Assembly (NCBI GenBank): GCA_025937075.1
Contig: JAICSD010000156.1
Location: forward strand, 1-8,837
Direction: 5' to 3'
Length of the DNA stretch: 8,837 nucleotides
Source of the DNA: Vicinamibacteria bacterium
Lineage (GTDB): Bacteria; Acidobacteriota; Vicinamibacteria; Vicinamibacterales; 2-12-FULL-66-21
In this document: one piece after another, positions 1 through 6,679 of the stretch
Layout: each line of letters starts with the position of its first letter
Position numbering within the stretch: position 1 is the stretch's first letter
Notes under the pieces: model-generated
What the model was told of the DNA's origin: nothing
Seen by the model: only the letters and a program-made list of their open reading frames with translations
Databases searched by the model: none
Program-made: the position numbers and the translations under genes

Positions 1-534
1 AGCTTCGACGAGCGCCACTACCGCGAGCTTGGCGGACGGATCGGTCCGATCCTCGACACGATCCGTCGTCTCCACGCGCTGGACGTGTGGCTGGAGATCG
101 TGACGCTGCTGATTCCCGGCTTCAACGACTCCGACGACGAGATTCAGCGGCTGACGGCGTTCGTGGCGTCGGTATCGCCGCTGATTCCGTGGCACGTGAC
201 CGCGTTCCACAAGGACTATCGGATGCACGATCCGGCGAACACGACGCCGGAGATGCTGATGCGCGCGGCACAGATCGCGCGCGGCAACGGACTGCGCTAC
301 GTGTATGCCGGCAACCTTCCGGGCGAGGTCGGCGACCTCGAAAACACCCGCTGCCACAGCTGCTCCGCCACGCTCGTCGAGCGGTTCGGCTATTTCATCC
401 ATGGCTACCGCCTGACGCCATCCGGCACGTGCCCTGACTGCGGGACGGTGATTCCCGGAAGATGGGGTCAGGCTTTCGAAGGGCAGATTACGGCGACGCC
501 GTTCCTGCCGGGACGTCGGCTGCGGGTCGTCTGA
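1..534 (+). CDS. amrS: AmmeMemoRadiSam system radical SAM enzyme, C-terminal part (5' end outside window)
   Basis: The reading frame is open from base 1 to a TGA at 532-534, giving 177 visible residues; the true start and the N-terminal radical SAM CxxxCxxC cluster lie upstream of the window. The visible part matches the family's C-terminal half: a WLEIVTLLIPGFNDSDDEI segment, then IPWHVTAFHKDYRM, then a GLRYVYAGNLPG segment. It ends in a four-cysteine knuckle (CHSC at about residues 118-121, CPDC at about 144-147) around an ERFGY motif. These are hallmarks of the AmrS family, relatives of pyruvate-formate-lyase activating enzymes that co-occur with Memo-like and AMMECR1-like proteins. The substrate of the family is not established to my knowledge. 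The in-frame GTG at 85 is internal to the conserved domain and is not a start. No Memo or AMMECR1 gene follows it; partners could lie upstream. Family assignment is confident; function remains general. Confidence 0.86.
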   Translation, partial: SFDERHYRELGGRIGPILDTIRRLHALDVWLEIVTLLIPGFNDSDDEIQRLTAFVASVSPLIPWHVTAFHKDYRMHDPANTTPEMLMRAAQIARGNGLRYVYAGNLPGEVGDLENTRCHSCSATLVERFGYFIHGYRLTPSGTCPDCGTVIPGRWGQAFEGQITATPFLPGRRLRVV

Positions 535-535
535 T

Positions 536-710
536 CAGAGTCGGGTTCCGGGGTTCCACGCTTCCACTGGTTCCAGGTTCTGCTTCCAGGTTCTCGTTCC
601 AACGTTCTCCGCGCCGCGCGAACCAGAACTTGGGAGCCGAACCTGGGAACCTGCGAACCTGAGGACCGAACCCGGGAACGCAGAACCTGTGGAACCCTGG
701 AACCCGTCTG
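536..710. repeat. Inverted array of degenerate GGTTCC / GAACC words (hairpin-forming intergenic repeat)
   Basis: This fills most of the gap between the radical SAM gene and the PEP-CTERM gene. The left arm (about 542-610) is a run of TTCC-initial units, for example TTCCAGGTTCTGC at 571-583 and TTCCAGGTTCTCG at 584-596. The right arm (about 620-706) is built from the complementary words GAACC, GGGAACC and GAACCTG. The outer ends pair almost perfectly: CGGGTTCCGGGGTTCCAC at 542-559 faces GTGGAACCCTGGAACCCG at 689-706 with one G-U wobble. CAGA at 536-539 can pair with TCTG at 707-710 after a 2-nt bulge. A small CGCG-CCG-CGCG hairpin (610-620) forms the tip. There is no T-run, so it is not a standard intrinsic terminator. 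Short open frames crossing it are low-complexity and not genes. The function is unknown. Confidence 0.85.
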
Positions 711-711
711 G

Positions 712-727
712 CGGCACAGAAATGGCA
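712..727 (+). promoter_or_regulatory. Possible sigma-54 (-24/-12) promoter for the PEP-CTERM gene
   Basis: The sequence CGGCACAGAAATGGCA fits the sigma-54 pattern TGGCACG-N4-TTGCA at the invariant GG and GC, which are separated by the required 10 bases (GG 713-714, GC 725-726). It also keeps GGCAC and the final GCA. The mismatches are the first T, the seventh G and the second T of TTGC. Transcription would start near 738, leaving a leader of about 36 nt with the ribosome binding site inside. PEP-CTERM/exosortase systems in several bacteria are known to use sigma-54 with the PrsK/PrsR regulators, which makes the placement sensible. The match is imperfect and could be chance. Confidence 0.38.
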
Positions 728-758
728 GCGCCCGAGGTCGGGAGCATCAATCCTGCGT

Positions 759-766
759 AGGAGGAG
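759..766 (+). promoter_or_regulatory. Strong ribosome binding site fixing a GTG start
   Basis: AGGAGGAG lies 7 nt before the GTG at 774-776. This near-ideal Shine-Dalgarno sequence decides the start of the PEP-CTERM gene; no ATG at the front of the frame competes with it. Confidence 0.85.
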
Positions 767-773
767 TCGCGCG

Positions 774-1445
774 GTGCCAAGAATCGCTGTCGCGTTGCTC
801 ACGTTTGCCATTGTGGCCGCGGCTGCTGTGACGTCAGCGGACCCCATTCACATCAACGCGGGCGCGTTGGTCGGCGACGACTTCGGCGCCCGGATGATCG
901 CCAGCTCGCCCGATCACGGATTTTCCATCGATGCCTCTGGCGACGCCGCCGGAGGCATCTACGAGCCGGTACTGCGCTGCAACTTCGACGAGGAGTGCGC
1001 CCCGGGCGCAACTGTAAGTCTCGAAGCCATGTGGAGCGGCAGCGATTTCCCGGGACGCGCCACGGTGGATGGCACGACCTACCGTCTTGGTGGGAACGAC
1101 GATGCGAGCGTGCTCGCGGATTTCACAGGCACCTGGATAGCGCCGCCGTTCGGCGGCGGGACGACCGTCACCGTTCGCGCACCTTTCGCGTTCTCCGGGC
1201 TGTTCTTCTATCCCTCCAGTCCCGGTTTTCCGCTCGGTCCCCTTACGCTGACGGGCAGCGGAATGGCGACGCTCGCTTTGCACTGGGGAAACTTCGGGTC
1301 GTGGCACGTGGGCGGCAGACAATACGATTTCAGCGCCGCTGCGACTCCTGAACCCGCGACCCTGCTGCTGCTCGCGCCCGCCGTCGGCCTGCTGGTGCTT
1401 CGCCGGCGATTTGCTCAGTCGTACGTCGCGCTGCTCTTTCCCTGA
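774..1445 (+). CDS. PEP-CTERM sorting domain-containing exported protein
   Basis: This 223-residue protein has an N-terminal signal peptide (about residues 1-22, MPRIAVALLTF followed by an Ala-rich core and a TSA-D cleavage site). A mature region rich in Gly, Thr and aromatic residues, with beta-type character, follows. The tail is a classical PEP-CTERM: TPEP at 191-194, a hydrophobic span at about 196-209 and RRR at 210-212. In such systems the tail is recognised and cut by an exosortase, and the protein is delivered to the cell surface or an exopolysaccharide matrix. Two cysteines (C69, C75) could form a disulphide. I recognise no enzymatic domain in the body (23-190), so its role is unknown. 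The GTG start has a strong AGGAGGAG site. The reading frame continues 11 residues past RRR, and its final 31 bp overlap the convergent peptidase gene. No exosortase is in the window. Confidence 0.85.
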   Translation: MPRIAVALLTFAIVAAAAVTSADPIHINAGALVGDDFGARMIASSPDHGFSIDASGDAAGGIYEPVLRCNFDEECAPGATVSLEAMWSGSDFPGRATVDGTTYRLGGNDDASVLADFTGTWIAPPFGGGTTVTVRAPFAFSGLFFYPSSPGFPLGPLTLTGSGMATLALHWGNFGSWHVGGRQYDFSAAATPEPATLLLLAPAVGLLVLRRRFAQSYVALLFP

Positions 1446-3544
1446 AGCCACTTGTCCATCCAGCCGACGATGTGCTGGAGCCGTTCGATGCGATGCCACG
1501 GCTCGCCCGAGCGGGACAACTCGTGGTTCTCGCGCGGGAACCGAACCATCACGGTCGGAATCTTCCGGTATTTCAGCGCGCGGAACATCATCTCGCCGCC
1601 GTCGGCAGGCGGCGTGCGGTAGTCCTGATCTCCGAGCACGAGCATCAGCGGGGTCGTCACGTTCGCGACGTGCGTGATCGGTGAGCGCGCGGCGAAGTCC
1701 TGCGGATCCTCCCATGGCGCCTTGCGGAACCACGTCGGCTGGAACAGCGTGAAATCCGCCGTGAACCAGAAGCCGTACCAGTCGGCGATGTCACGCTGCG
1801 CGACGGCCGCCTTGAAGCGCTGCGTCTGGGTGATCGTCCAGTTGGTGAGGAGTCCGCCGCCGCTGCCGCCGGTGACGCCAAGCCGATTCGCATCCACGTA
1901 GCCACGCTTCACGACTTCATCGACGCCGGCCATCAGATCCTTGTAGTCGTCGCCCGGGTATTTGTACTGGATGAGATTACCGAAATCCTGGCCGTACGAC
2001 GTGCTGCCTCGCGGATTCGTGAAAAGCACCACGTAGCCCTTGGCAGCCATCCACATGAACTCGTGGGTGTATGTGTTGCCATACGCCGAATGCGGACCGC
2101 CATGGATTTCGAGAATCATCGGATACGTCCGGCCCGGCTCGAAATCCGGCGGCTTCAGAATCCAGCCCTGGATCCGGCGTCCATCGAAGCTCGTGTACCA
2201 GATCTCCTCCGGTTCGCTTTGCGTGATGCCGCCGAACAGGGCGTCGTTGACGTTCGTGACGCGCGATCCGGTGGCCCTTCCCGCACCCGGCCGGAACACC
2301 GAGATGTCCCCGATGTTCGTCTGGGTTGAAATCGTCGCGGCGATCTGCGCTCCATCGGCTGTTGCGGTGTAGGCGACGACGTCCTGCGCTCCGTCGGTTA
2401 CGGGTTCGACCTTGCCTGAAGGGACGAGCACGCGCCGGAAATTGGAGCTGCCCTGTTCCGACGAGGTCACGATGAGCGCCCCGCCGTCCTTCGTCCAGAC
2501 GATTGGTTTCGGCTGGTCGCCACGAGGCGCTGCCTGGTCGCCGCCGATCCCGCCGCCGATGTCGAAGTCGTAGCCAGCCGTCAGGTTCGCTGGCGTGGAG
2601 TCCGGCCGCGCGTCGACGACCCACAAATCCGGTTCGCTGTACGAGCGCACCGGATTGCCGCGCAGCGTCCCGATGAACGCGAGGCGCCGCCCGTCGAGAG
2701 ATGGCGCAATCGTGAAGATCGGCCCCTCGATGCTGGCGATCCTGGTGATCGCTCCGCCCCGCGCGGGCACGCTGTAGAGATCGGAGTCGCTGGGCTCGTA
2801 AAATGCGTCGGGCCGGCGATCCGACGTGAAATACAAAGTGGACCCATCGGGTGACCACTGCGTTCCGCGCTCGTCGAACTCTCCTTGCGTCACCTGGCGG
2901 ATCGCGGAGCGGTCCCCGTCCTCGCGAAGCTCGACGATCCAGATGTGCGACTTGCGTTCCGGATCGACGTAGGTCGGGTTGCCGTTGGATCGGTAGACAG
3001 GGCGTGTGATGACGCGGACGTCGGACTTGTGCTCCCCGTTCGGCGTCTCCGTCTTCTTCAGGTCGCCGTCAATCGTCGTGCTGATCAGCGCGAGCGATCG
3101 ACTGCCCGGCGACCACACCGGCGCGGACACGCCTTTCGGGAGATCCGTGACCGCGTGCGCTTCGCCGCCGTCGGTGCGCATGACGTAAAGTTGCGCCGGC
3201 TGCGCCTGGCCGTCCTTTTCAGGAGCGCGGACGAACGCCAGCCACTTCCCGTCCGGCGACCACCGCGGCGACGTATCTCGAATGCCGGCGGTGAGGCGCT
3301 GCGGCTCCGCTCCGCCGGCGGACGGCACGGAATAGATCGCCGTCTCGTACCGGTTCTCCTTCTCGTTGACAACGACCTTGACGAACGCGACGGTGGCGCC
3401 GTCAGAGGAGATCTCCGGGTCGGCAATCCACGTGAACTTGAAGAGATCCGTTTCGGTGATGGGCCGCTTCGCGGCAGCCTGCGGTGTGGTCGACAGCACG
3501 ACACATCCGAGCGCAGCCGCGGCAAGACAGAGGCGCGGTGACAC
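1415..3544 (-). CDS. S9 family peptidase (prolyl oligopeptidase / acylaminoacyl-peptidase type), secreted
   Basis: This 709-residue protein has an N-terminal signal peptide (about 1-25, ending QAAA before KRPITETDLF), so it acts in the periplasm or outside. Residues of about 30-430 form a beta-propeller of PD40/WD40-like blades with recurring WSPDG motifs (about 95-99 and 230-234); this domain usually limits access to small peptides. The C-terminal alpha/beta-hydrolase domain shows an HGGP oxyanion segment (481-484) and the nucleophile Ser561 in GGSGGG. The predicted catalytic Asp641 is in GDQDYRTP and His674 in ENHELSR, so the triad is complete. It probably cleaves oligopeptides in nutrient scavenging; specificity cannot be read from sequence. 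A Gly-rich stretch (about 330-347) looks like an inter-blade insertion. The GTG start is supported by AGGAGG 6 nt upstream. It is the last gene of the operon, 10 bp after the oxidase gene. Confidence 0.93.
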   Translation of the reverse strand: MSPRLCLAAAALGCVVLSTTPQAAAKRPITETDLFKFTWIADPEISSDGATVAFVKVVVNEKENRYETAIYSVPSAGGAEPQRLTAGIRDTSPRWSPDGKWLAFVRAPEKDGQAQPAQLYVMRTDGGEAHAVTDLPKGVSAPVWSPGSRSLALISTTIDGDLKKTETPNGEHKSDVRVITRPVYRSNGNPTYVDPERKSHIWIVELREDGDRSAIRQVTQGEFDERGTQWSPDGSTLYFTSDRRPDAFYEPSDSDLYSVPARGGAITRIASIEGPIFTIAPSLDGRRLAFIGTLRGNPVRSYSEPDLWVVDARPDSTPANLTAGYDFDIGGGIGGDQAAPRGDQPKPIVWTKDGGALIVTSSEQGSSNFRRVLVPSGKVEPVTDGAQDVVAYTATADGAQIAATISTQTNIGDISVFRPGAGRATGSRVTNVNDALFGGITQSEPEEIWYTSFDGRRIQGWILKPPDFEPGRTYPMILEIHGGPHSAYGNTYTHEFMWMAAKGYVVLFTNPRGSTSYGQDFGNLIQYKYPGDDYKDLMAGVDEVVKRGYVDANRLGVTGGSGGGLLTNWTITQTQRFKAAVAQRDIADWYGFWFTADFTLFQPTWFRKAPWEDPQDFAARSPITHVANVTTPLMLVLGDQDYRTPPADGGEMMFRALKYRKIPTVMVRFPRENHELSRSGEPWHRIERLQHIVGWMDKWLQGKSSATYD

Positions 3545-3550
3545 GAGAGA

Positions 3551-3556
3551 CCTCCT
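3551..3556 (-). promoter_or_regulatory. Ribosome binding site of the S9 peptidase, overlapping the upstream stop codon
   Basis: Read on the minus strand, AGGAGG sits 6 nt before the GTG start at 3544. It overlaps the TAG stop (3555-3557) of the FAD-linked oxidase gene, which supports cotranscription and possibly translational coupling. Confidence 0.8.
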
Positions 3557-4940
3557 AGTCGGGAAAGATCTTGCCCGGATTGAGGATGCCGTGAGGATCG
3601 AACGCCTGCTTCACGCGTCGCATGAGCGCGATCTCGTCCGCAGAAAGCTCGATTGAAAGGAACTTGGCCTTCGCGAAGCCGATCCCGTGTTCGCCGCTGA
3701 TCGATCCCTCCAGCGCGACGACGCCCTCGAACAGCACACGTTCCGCTTCGTGCGCGCGGCGTCGTTCATCCTCGTCGGCTGGCGTCACCATGATGTTCAC
3801 GTGGATATTGCCGTCGCCTGCGTGGCCGAAGCACGGGATGCGAAGGCGATAATCGCGCTTCAGACGGTCCACGAGCTCGAACAGCGCCGGGATGCGTCCC
3901 TTGGGAACGACGACGTCGTGGTTGAACTTGATGGGCGTAATCGTTTTCAGCGAGAGCGACAGCTCGCGCCGTACCCGCCACAGCTCCTGACGCTCCGCCT
4001 CGTCGCGCGCGCGGCGGATCTCCGTAGCTCCCGCAGTGCGGCAGGCGACCTCGACGCGGCGCGCCTCCTCATCGACGGCTTCGGCGAGGCCGTCCACCTC
4101 GAGCAGCAGCACAGCGCCCGTCCCAGCCGGCGCGAGCGATCGGACGTTCAGGTAGCGCGCCACGGCCTCGAGCGAGTCGGCGTCGATCAATTCGACGGCC
4201 GCGGGGACGACCCGCTCCCGGATGATGTTGGTGACCGCATCGACCGCGCCGTGCACGTCGCGAAACGTGGCGCGCAGCGTCGACTGCACGGGCGGCTTCG
4301 GCACGAGCCGCAGGATGATCTTCGTGATGATGGCGAGCGTGCCTTCCGAGCCGACGAGGAGGTGCGTGAGGTCGTAACCGACGACGTTCTTCACGACCTT
4401 GCCGCCGGTTTCGACCACCTCACCGCTCGGCAGCACCGCTTCGAGGCCGAGCACGTACTGCTTCGTCGTGCCGTACTTGAACGCGCGCGGCCCGCCGGCG
4501 CACTCGGCGACGTTGCCGCCGATGACGGATTGCTTCAGTGACGCCGGGTCCGGCGGGTAGAAGAGGCCGACGCGTTCGACGGCCTCCTGCAGTATCGCCG
4601 TCACGACATTCGGTTCGACGACGGCGACGAGGTTCTGCTCGTCGATTTCGAGGATGCGGTTCATCCGCTCGAGCGAGAGGACGAGACCGCCGCGGACGGG
4701 AACCGCACCGCCCGTATACCCGGTGCCGCCGCCGCGGGGCACGATCGGCACGCGCCGCTCGGCGCACGCGCGCACGACAGCCGCCACCTGATCGACACCA
4801 TCCGGCGTGACGACGATGTCCGGAGGATGTCCGCGCTTCAGCGCGTCGACGCTGTACGTCTCGCGTGCGGCCGCATCGGAGCGGACGTGCTCGTCGCCGA
4901 CGATGGACTCGAGAAGGCGGACAAAATCGGGTGAGAGCAC
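3555..4940 (-). CDS. FAD-binding oxidoreductase, GlcD / D-lactate dehydrogenase type
   Basis: This 461-residue flavoprotein belongs to the vanillyl-alcohol-oxidase fold family. The FAD-binding half has PRGGGTGYTGG (68-78), a YGTTKQYVLGLEAVLPSGE segment (about 156-174) and GSEGT (197-201). The C-terminal FAD-linked oxidase half has HDVVVP (341-346), FGHAGDGNIHVN (371-382), GEHGIG (416-421) and NPGK (454-457). The length and full motif set match glycolate oxidase subunit GlcD and related D-2-hydroxyacid dehydrogenases, which oxidise D-lactate, glycolate or similar acids to 2-oxo acids. The exact substrate is not decidable, and no GlcE or GlcF partner is adjacent. The start is a GTG (minus strand, 4940) 10 bp after the aminotransferase stop. 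The ribosome binding site there is weak, but the N-terminus MLSPDFVRLLESIVGDEHV fits family members. It is cotranscribed with its neighbours by spacing. Confidence 0.92.
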   Translation of the reverse strand: MLSPDFVRLLESIVGDEHVRSDAAARETYSVDALKRGHPPDIVVTPDGVDQVAAVVRACAERRVPIVPRGGGTGYTGGAVPVRGGLVLSLERMNRILEIDEQNLVAVVEPNVVTAILQEAVERVGLFYPPDPASLKQSVIGGNVAECAGGPRAFKYGTTKQYVLGLEAVLPSGEVVETGGKVVKNVVGYDLTHLLVGSEGTLAIITKIILRLVPKPPVQSTLRATFRDVHGAVDAVTNIIRERVVPAAVELIDADSLEAVARYLNVRSLAPAGTGAVLLLEVDGLAEAVDEEARRVEVACRTAGATEIRRARDEAERQELWRVRRELSLSLKTITPIKFNHDVVVPKGRIPALFELVDRLKRDYRLRIPCFGHAGDGNIHVNIMVTPADEDERRRAHEAERVLFEGVVALEGSISGEHGIGFAKAKFLSIELSADEIALMRRVKQAFDPHGILNPGKIFPD

Positions 4941-4950
4941 ACGACAGCGC

Positions 4951-6150
4951 TTACGCGCCCATGGGAGCGCGTGCGCCCTTGTGGAGGAACTCGAGAATCC
5001 TGGTCACGCCCTTCTGCAGATCTTCAATCGACGCCGCATAGGACAGCCGCAGGAACCCAGGCGCGTCGAACGCTTCTCCGGGCGTCACCGCCACACGTGC
5101 CTCGCCCAGCAGTGCCGTTCCAAGTTCCGCGGTCGTGCGGATGCCCTCCGGCGAGAGGAACTCGGACACGTCGGGGAACAGATAGAACGCGCCCGCAGGC
5201 TTGACGAGGTGGATACGCGGTTCCACGGCGAGCCACTCGCTCAACTGATCGCGACGGCGGCGATACTCGTCCAGCATCGCGGTCACGCAGTCCTGCGGGC
5301 CGCGAAGTGCCGCTTCCGCCGCTTTCTGACTGATCGAGCTGACGTTCGAGGTCGAGTGGCTCTGGATCGCGTTGCACGCGCTCACCAGCGGCGCCGGCGC
5401 GAGCGTCCAGCCGCAGCGCCAACCGGTCATCGCGTACGCCTTCGACGCCGATCCGCACAGCACGGCGCGATCGCGCAGGTGCCGCGCCAGGACCGCCGTG
5501 ACGTTGTGCGGCACCGTGTCGTAGATCAGCTTCTCGTAGCACAGATCGAACAGCACCCAGATGTCCCGGCGCGCCGCCTCCTTCGCAATCTCGGTGAGGT
5601 CCTCTTCGGTGATCAGCGCGCCCGTGGGATTGCCGGGCGAGTTGATGATGATCCCGCGCGTGCGCGGCGTGATGGCCGAGAGGAACGTGTCTGCCCGCAG
5701 GCGGAAGCCGTCCTCCGCGTGCGTGCGGACGATGACCGGCGTCGCCTCGGCGAGCTTGATTTGCTCGACGAGCGTCGGCCAGCCCGGCGCGTGCGTGATG
5801 ACCTCGTCGCCTGGGTTGAATATCGCCATCACCGCATTGAAGAGCGCCTGCTTCCCGCCTGCCGAGACGATCACCTCGGCCGGCGTGTACTCGATGCCGT
5901 AGTCGGTGCGATAGCGATCGACGATGGCCCGCTTCAGATCGTCGGTGCCCGAGTTCGTCGTGTACTTCGTGAAGTGCGCGTCGATGGCGCGGTGCGCCGC
6001 CGCCGAAATGTGATCGGGCGTCGGGAAATCCGGTTCGCCTGCGCCGAGATCGACGACGTCGACCCCCTGTGCCTTGAGCCGCATGGCATCTGCGGCCACC
6101 TTCATCGTGGGAGAAACGCCAATCCGAGCGGTCCGTGCCGCGAGCTGCAT
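4951..6150 (-). CDS. Pyridoxal-phosphate-dependent aminotransferase, class I (aspartate-type)
   Basis: This 399-residue fold-type I aminotransferase is full length for the family. Visible landmarks are the N-terminal LGAGEPDFPTP (35-45), a YTTNSGTDDLK segment (63-73), and SAGGKQALFN (96-105). SPGNPTG (171-177) holds the Asn that contacts the cofactor; Asp202 and Tyr205 follow in FDLCYEK. The Schiff-base Lys237 lies in SASKAYAMTGWRCGW, and Arg368 in FLRLSYA should bind the substrate alpha-carboxylate. The motif style resembles subgroup Ib aspartate and aspartate/prephenate aminotransferases, which move amino groups between aspartate or related amino acids and 2-oxoglutarate in the cytoplasm. 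Precise specificity is not decidable. The ATG at 6150 lies 3 bp after the coaD stop, with GAGGG (minus strand, 6163-6159) 8 nt upstream inside the end of coaD, suggesting coupled translation. Confidence 0.92.
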   Translation of the reverse strand: MQLAARTARIGVSPTMKVAADAMRLKAQGVDVVDLGAGEPDFPTPDHISAAAHRAIDAHFTKYTTNSGTDDLKRAIVDRYRTDYGIEYTPAEVIVSAGGKQALFNAVMAIFNPGDEVITHAPGWPTLVEQIKLAEATPVIVRTHAEDGFRLRADTFLSAITPRTRGIIINSPGNPTGALITEEDLTEIAKEAARRDIWVLFDLCYEKLIYDTVPHNVTAVLARHLRDRAVLCGSASKAYAMTGWRCGWTLAPAPLVSACNAIQSHSTSNVSSISQKAAEAALRGPQDCVTAMLDEYRRRRDQLSEWLAVEPRIHLVKPAGAFYLFPDVSEFLSPEGIRTTAELGTALLGEARVAVTPGEAFDAPGFLRLSYAASIEDLQKGVTRILEFLHKGARAPMGA

Positions 6151-6153
6151 GTG

Positions 6154-6660
6154 TCAGGCCCTCAACGTCTCGCGCGCGAGCTTCTTGTCGCGCAGCCGAG
6201 TCTCGACAATCGATGGAACGAGGCCGGTGACCGAGCCGCCGAGCGCGACGACTTCCTTGACCAGCCGTGAACTGACGTACGTATACGGTTCGGCGGGCAT
6301 CATGAACACCGTCTCGACGTCCGGGTTCAACCGGCGGTTCATGAGCGCCATCTGCATCTCGTACTCGAAGTCGGAGACGGCGCGCAGGCCGCGCACGATC
6401 ACGCCCGCGCGCTTGCGTCGAGCGTACTCCACCAGCAGCCCGTCGAACGTGTCCACTTCCACATTGGCATACGGCGCGAACACGGCCCGCGCGATGTCGA
6501 CGCGCTCGGACACGGTGAAGAGCGGCGACTTCTCCAGGTTGAGCAGGATCGCGACGACGATCGTGTCGAACAGCGTCGAGCCGCGCTGGATGATGTCCAC
6601 GTGGCCGTTCGTCAGCGGGTCGAAGGACCCGGGGTAGATCGCGACGATCTGATCGCTCAT
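6154..6660 (-). CDS. coaD: Pantetheine-phosphate adenylyltransferase (PPAT)
   Basis: This 168-residue cytoplasmic enzyme transfers the adenylyl group of ATP to 4'-phosphopantetheine, giving dephospho-CoA and pyrophosphate, the penultimate step of CoA synthesis. The nucleotidyltransferase signature is clear: YPGSFDPLTNGHVDII (9-24) contains the TNGH form of the ATP-binding (H/T)xGH motif. RGLRAVSDFEYEMQMALMNRRL (90-111) and the SSRLVKE motif (130-136) complete the bacterial CoaD pattern, and the length is normal. The ATG at 6660 lies 13 bp downstream of the rsmD stop; the rsmD-coaD pairing is common in bacteria and supports both calls. The leader is unusual because it consists of a single copy of the GAATCCCT repeat unit, which supplies the likely ribosome binding site. 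Confidence 0.97.
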   Translation of the reverse strand: MSDQIVAIYPGSFDPLTNGHVDIIQRGSTLFDTIVVAILLNLEKSPLFTVSERVDIARAVFAPYANVEVDTFDGLLVEYARRKRAGVIVRGLRAVSDFEYEMQMALMNRRLNPDVETVFMMPAEPYTYVSSRLVKEVVALGGSVTGLVPSIVETRLRDKKLARETLRA

Positions 6661-6663
6661 AGA

Positions 6664-6679
6664 GATCGAATCCCTAATC
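6664..6679 (-). repeat. Solitary GGGATTCGAT repeat unit at the rsmD-coaD junction; probable coaD ribosome binding site
   Basis: On the minus strand the junction reads GATTAGGGATTCGATC. It matches the edge of the 7226-7390 array, GATGAGGGATTCGAT (minus strand, 7242-7228), in 14 of 15 bases. The single differing base creates the TAG stop of rsmD (6676-6674). The AGGGA within the unit, with 10 nt between it and the coaD ATG, is the only plausible Shine-Dalgarno sequence in the 13-bp gap. Confidence 0.6.

Noticed and set aside
536..710. REP/REPIN or MITE element
   Set aside because: No RAYT or transposase gene, no target-site duplication visible, and the arms are tandem short words rather than one conserved palindrome; identity could not be supported from this window alone.
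535..780. Short open frames through the GGTTCC/GAACC array on both strands
   Set aside because: Their translations merely repeat the array words, and none has a credible start site or known motif.
834..1733. - strand open frame of 299 codons across the PEP-CTERM gene and the peptidase 3' end
   Set aside because: Crosses two well-supported genes, has Arg/Ala-rich composition and no ribosome binding site or motif.
1977..3541. Further open frames in other phases within the S9 peptidase gene (for example 1977-2858 and 2885-3541)
   Set aside because: The peptidase frame has an intact signal peptide, propeller and catalytic triad; the others show only frame-shifted Arg-rich translations.
3502..3544. 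Lipoprotein signal (ALGC) at the S9 peptidase N-terminus
   Set aside because: The -3 position is Ala rather than Leu and a better type I cleavage site (QAAA before KRP) follows, so a soluble secreted form is more likely.
3687..4541. + strand open frame of 284 codons opposite the GlcD-type gene
   Set aside because: Asp/Arg-rich low-complexity translation with no motif; antisense to a protein with complete FAD-binding signatures.
4807..6270. Long + strand open frame (487 codons) opposite the aminotransferase and the start of the oxidase
   Set aside because: Arg-rich, without domain motifs, and exactly antisense to clearly conserved proteins. It is a codon-bias shadow of G+C-rich coding sequence.
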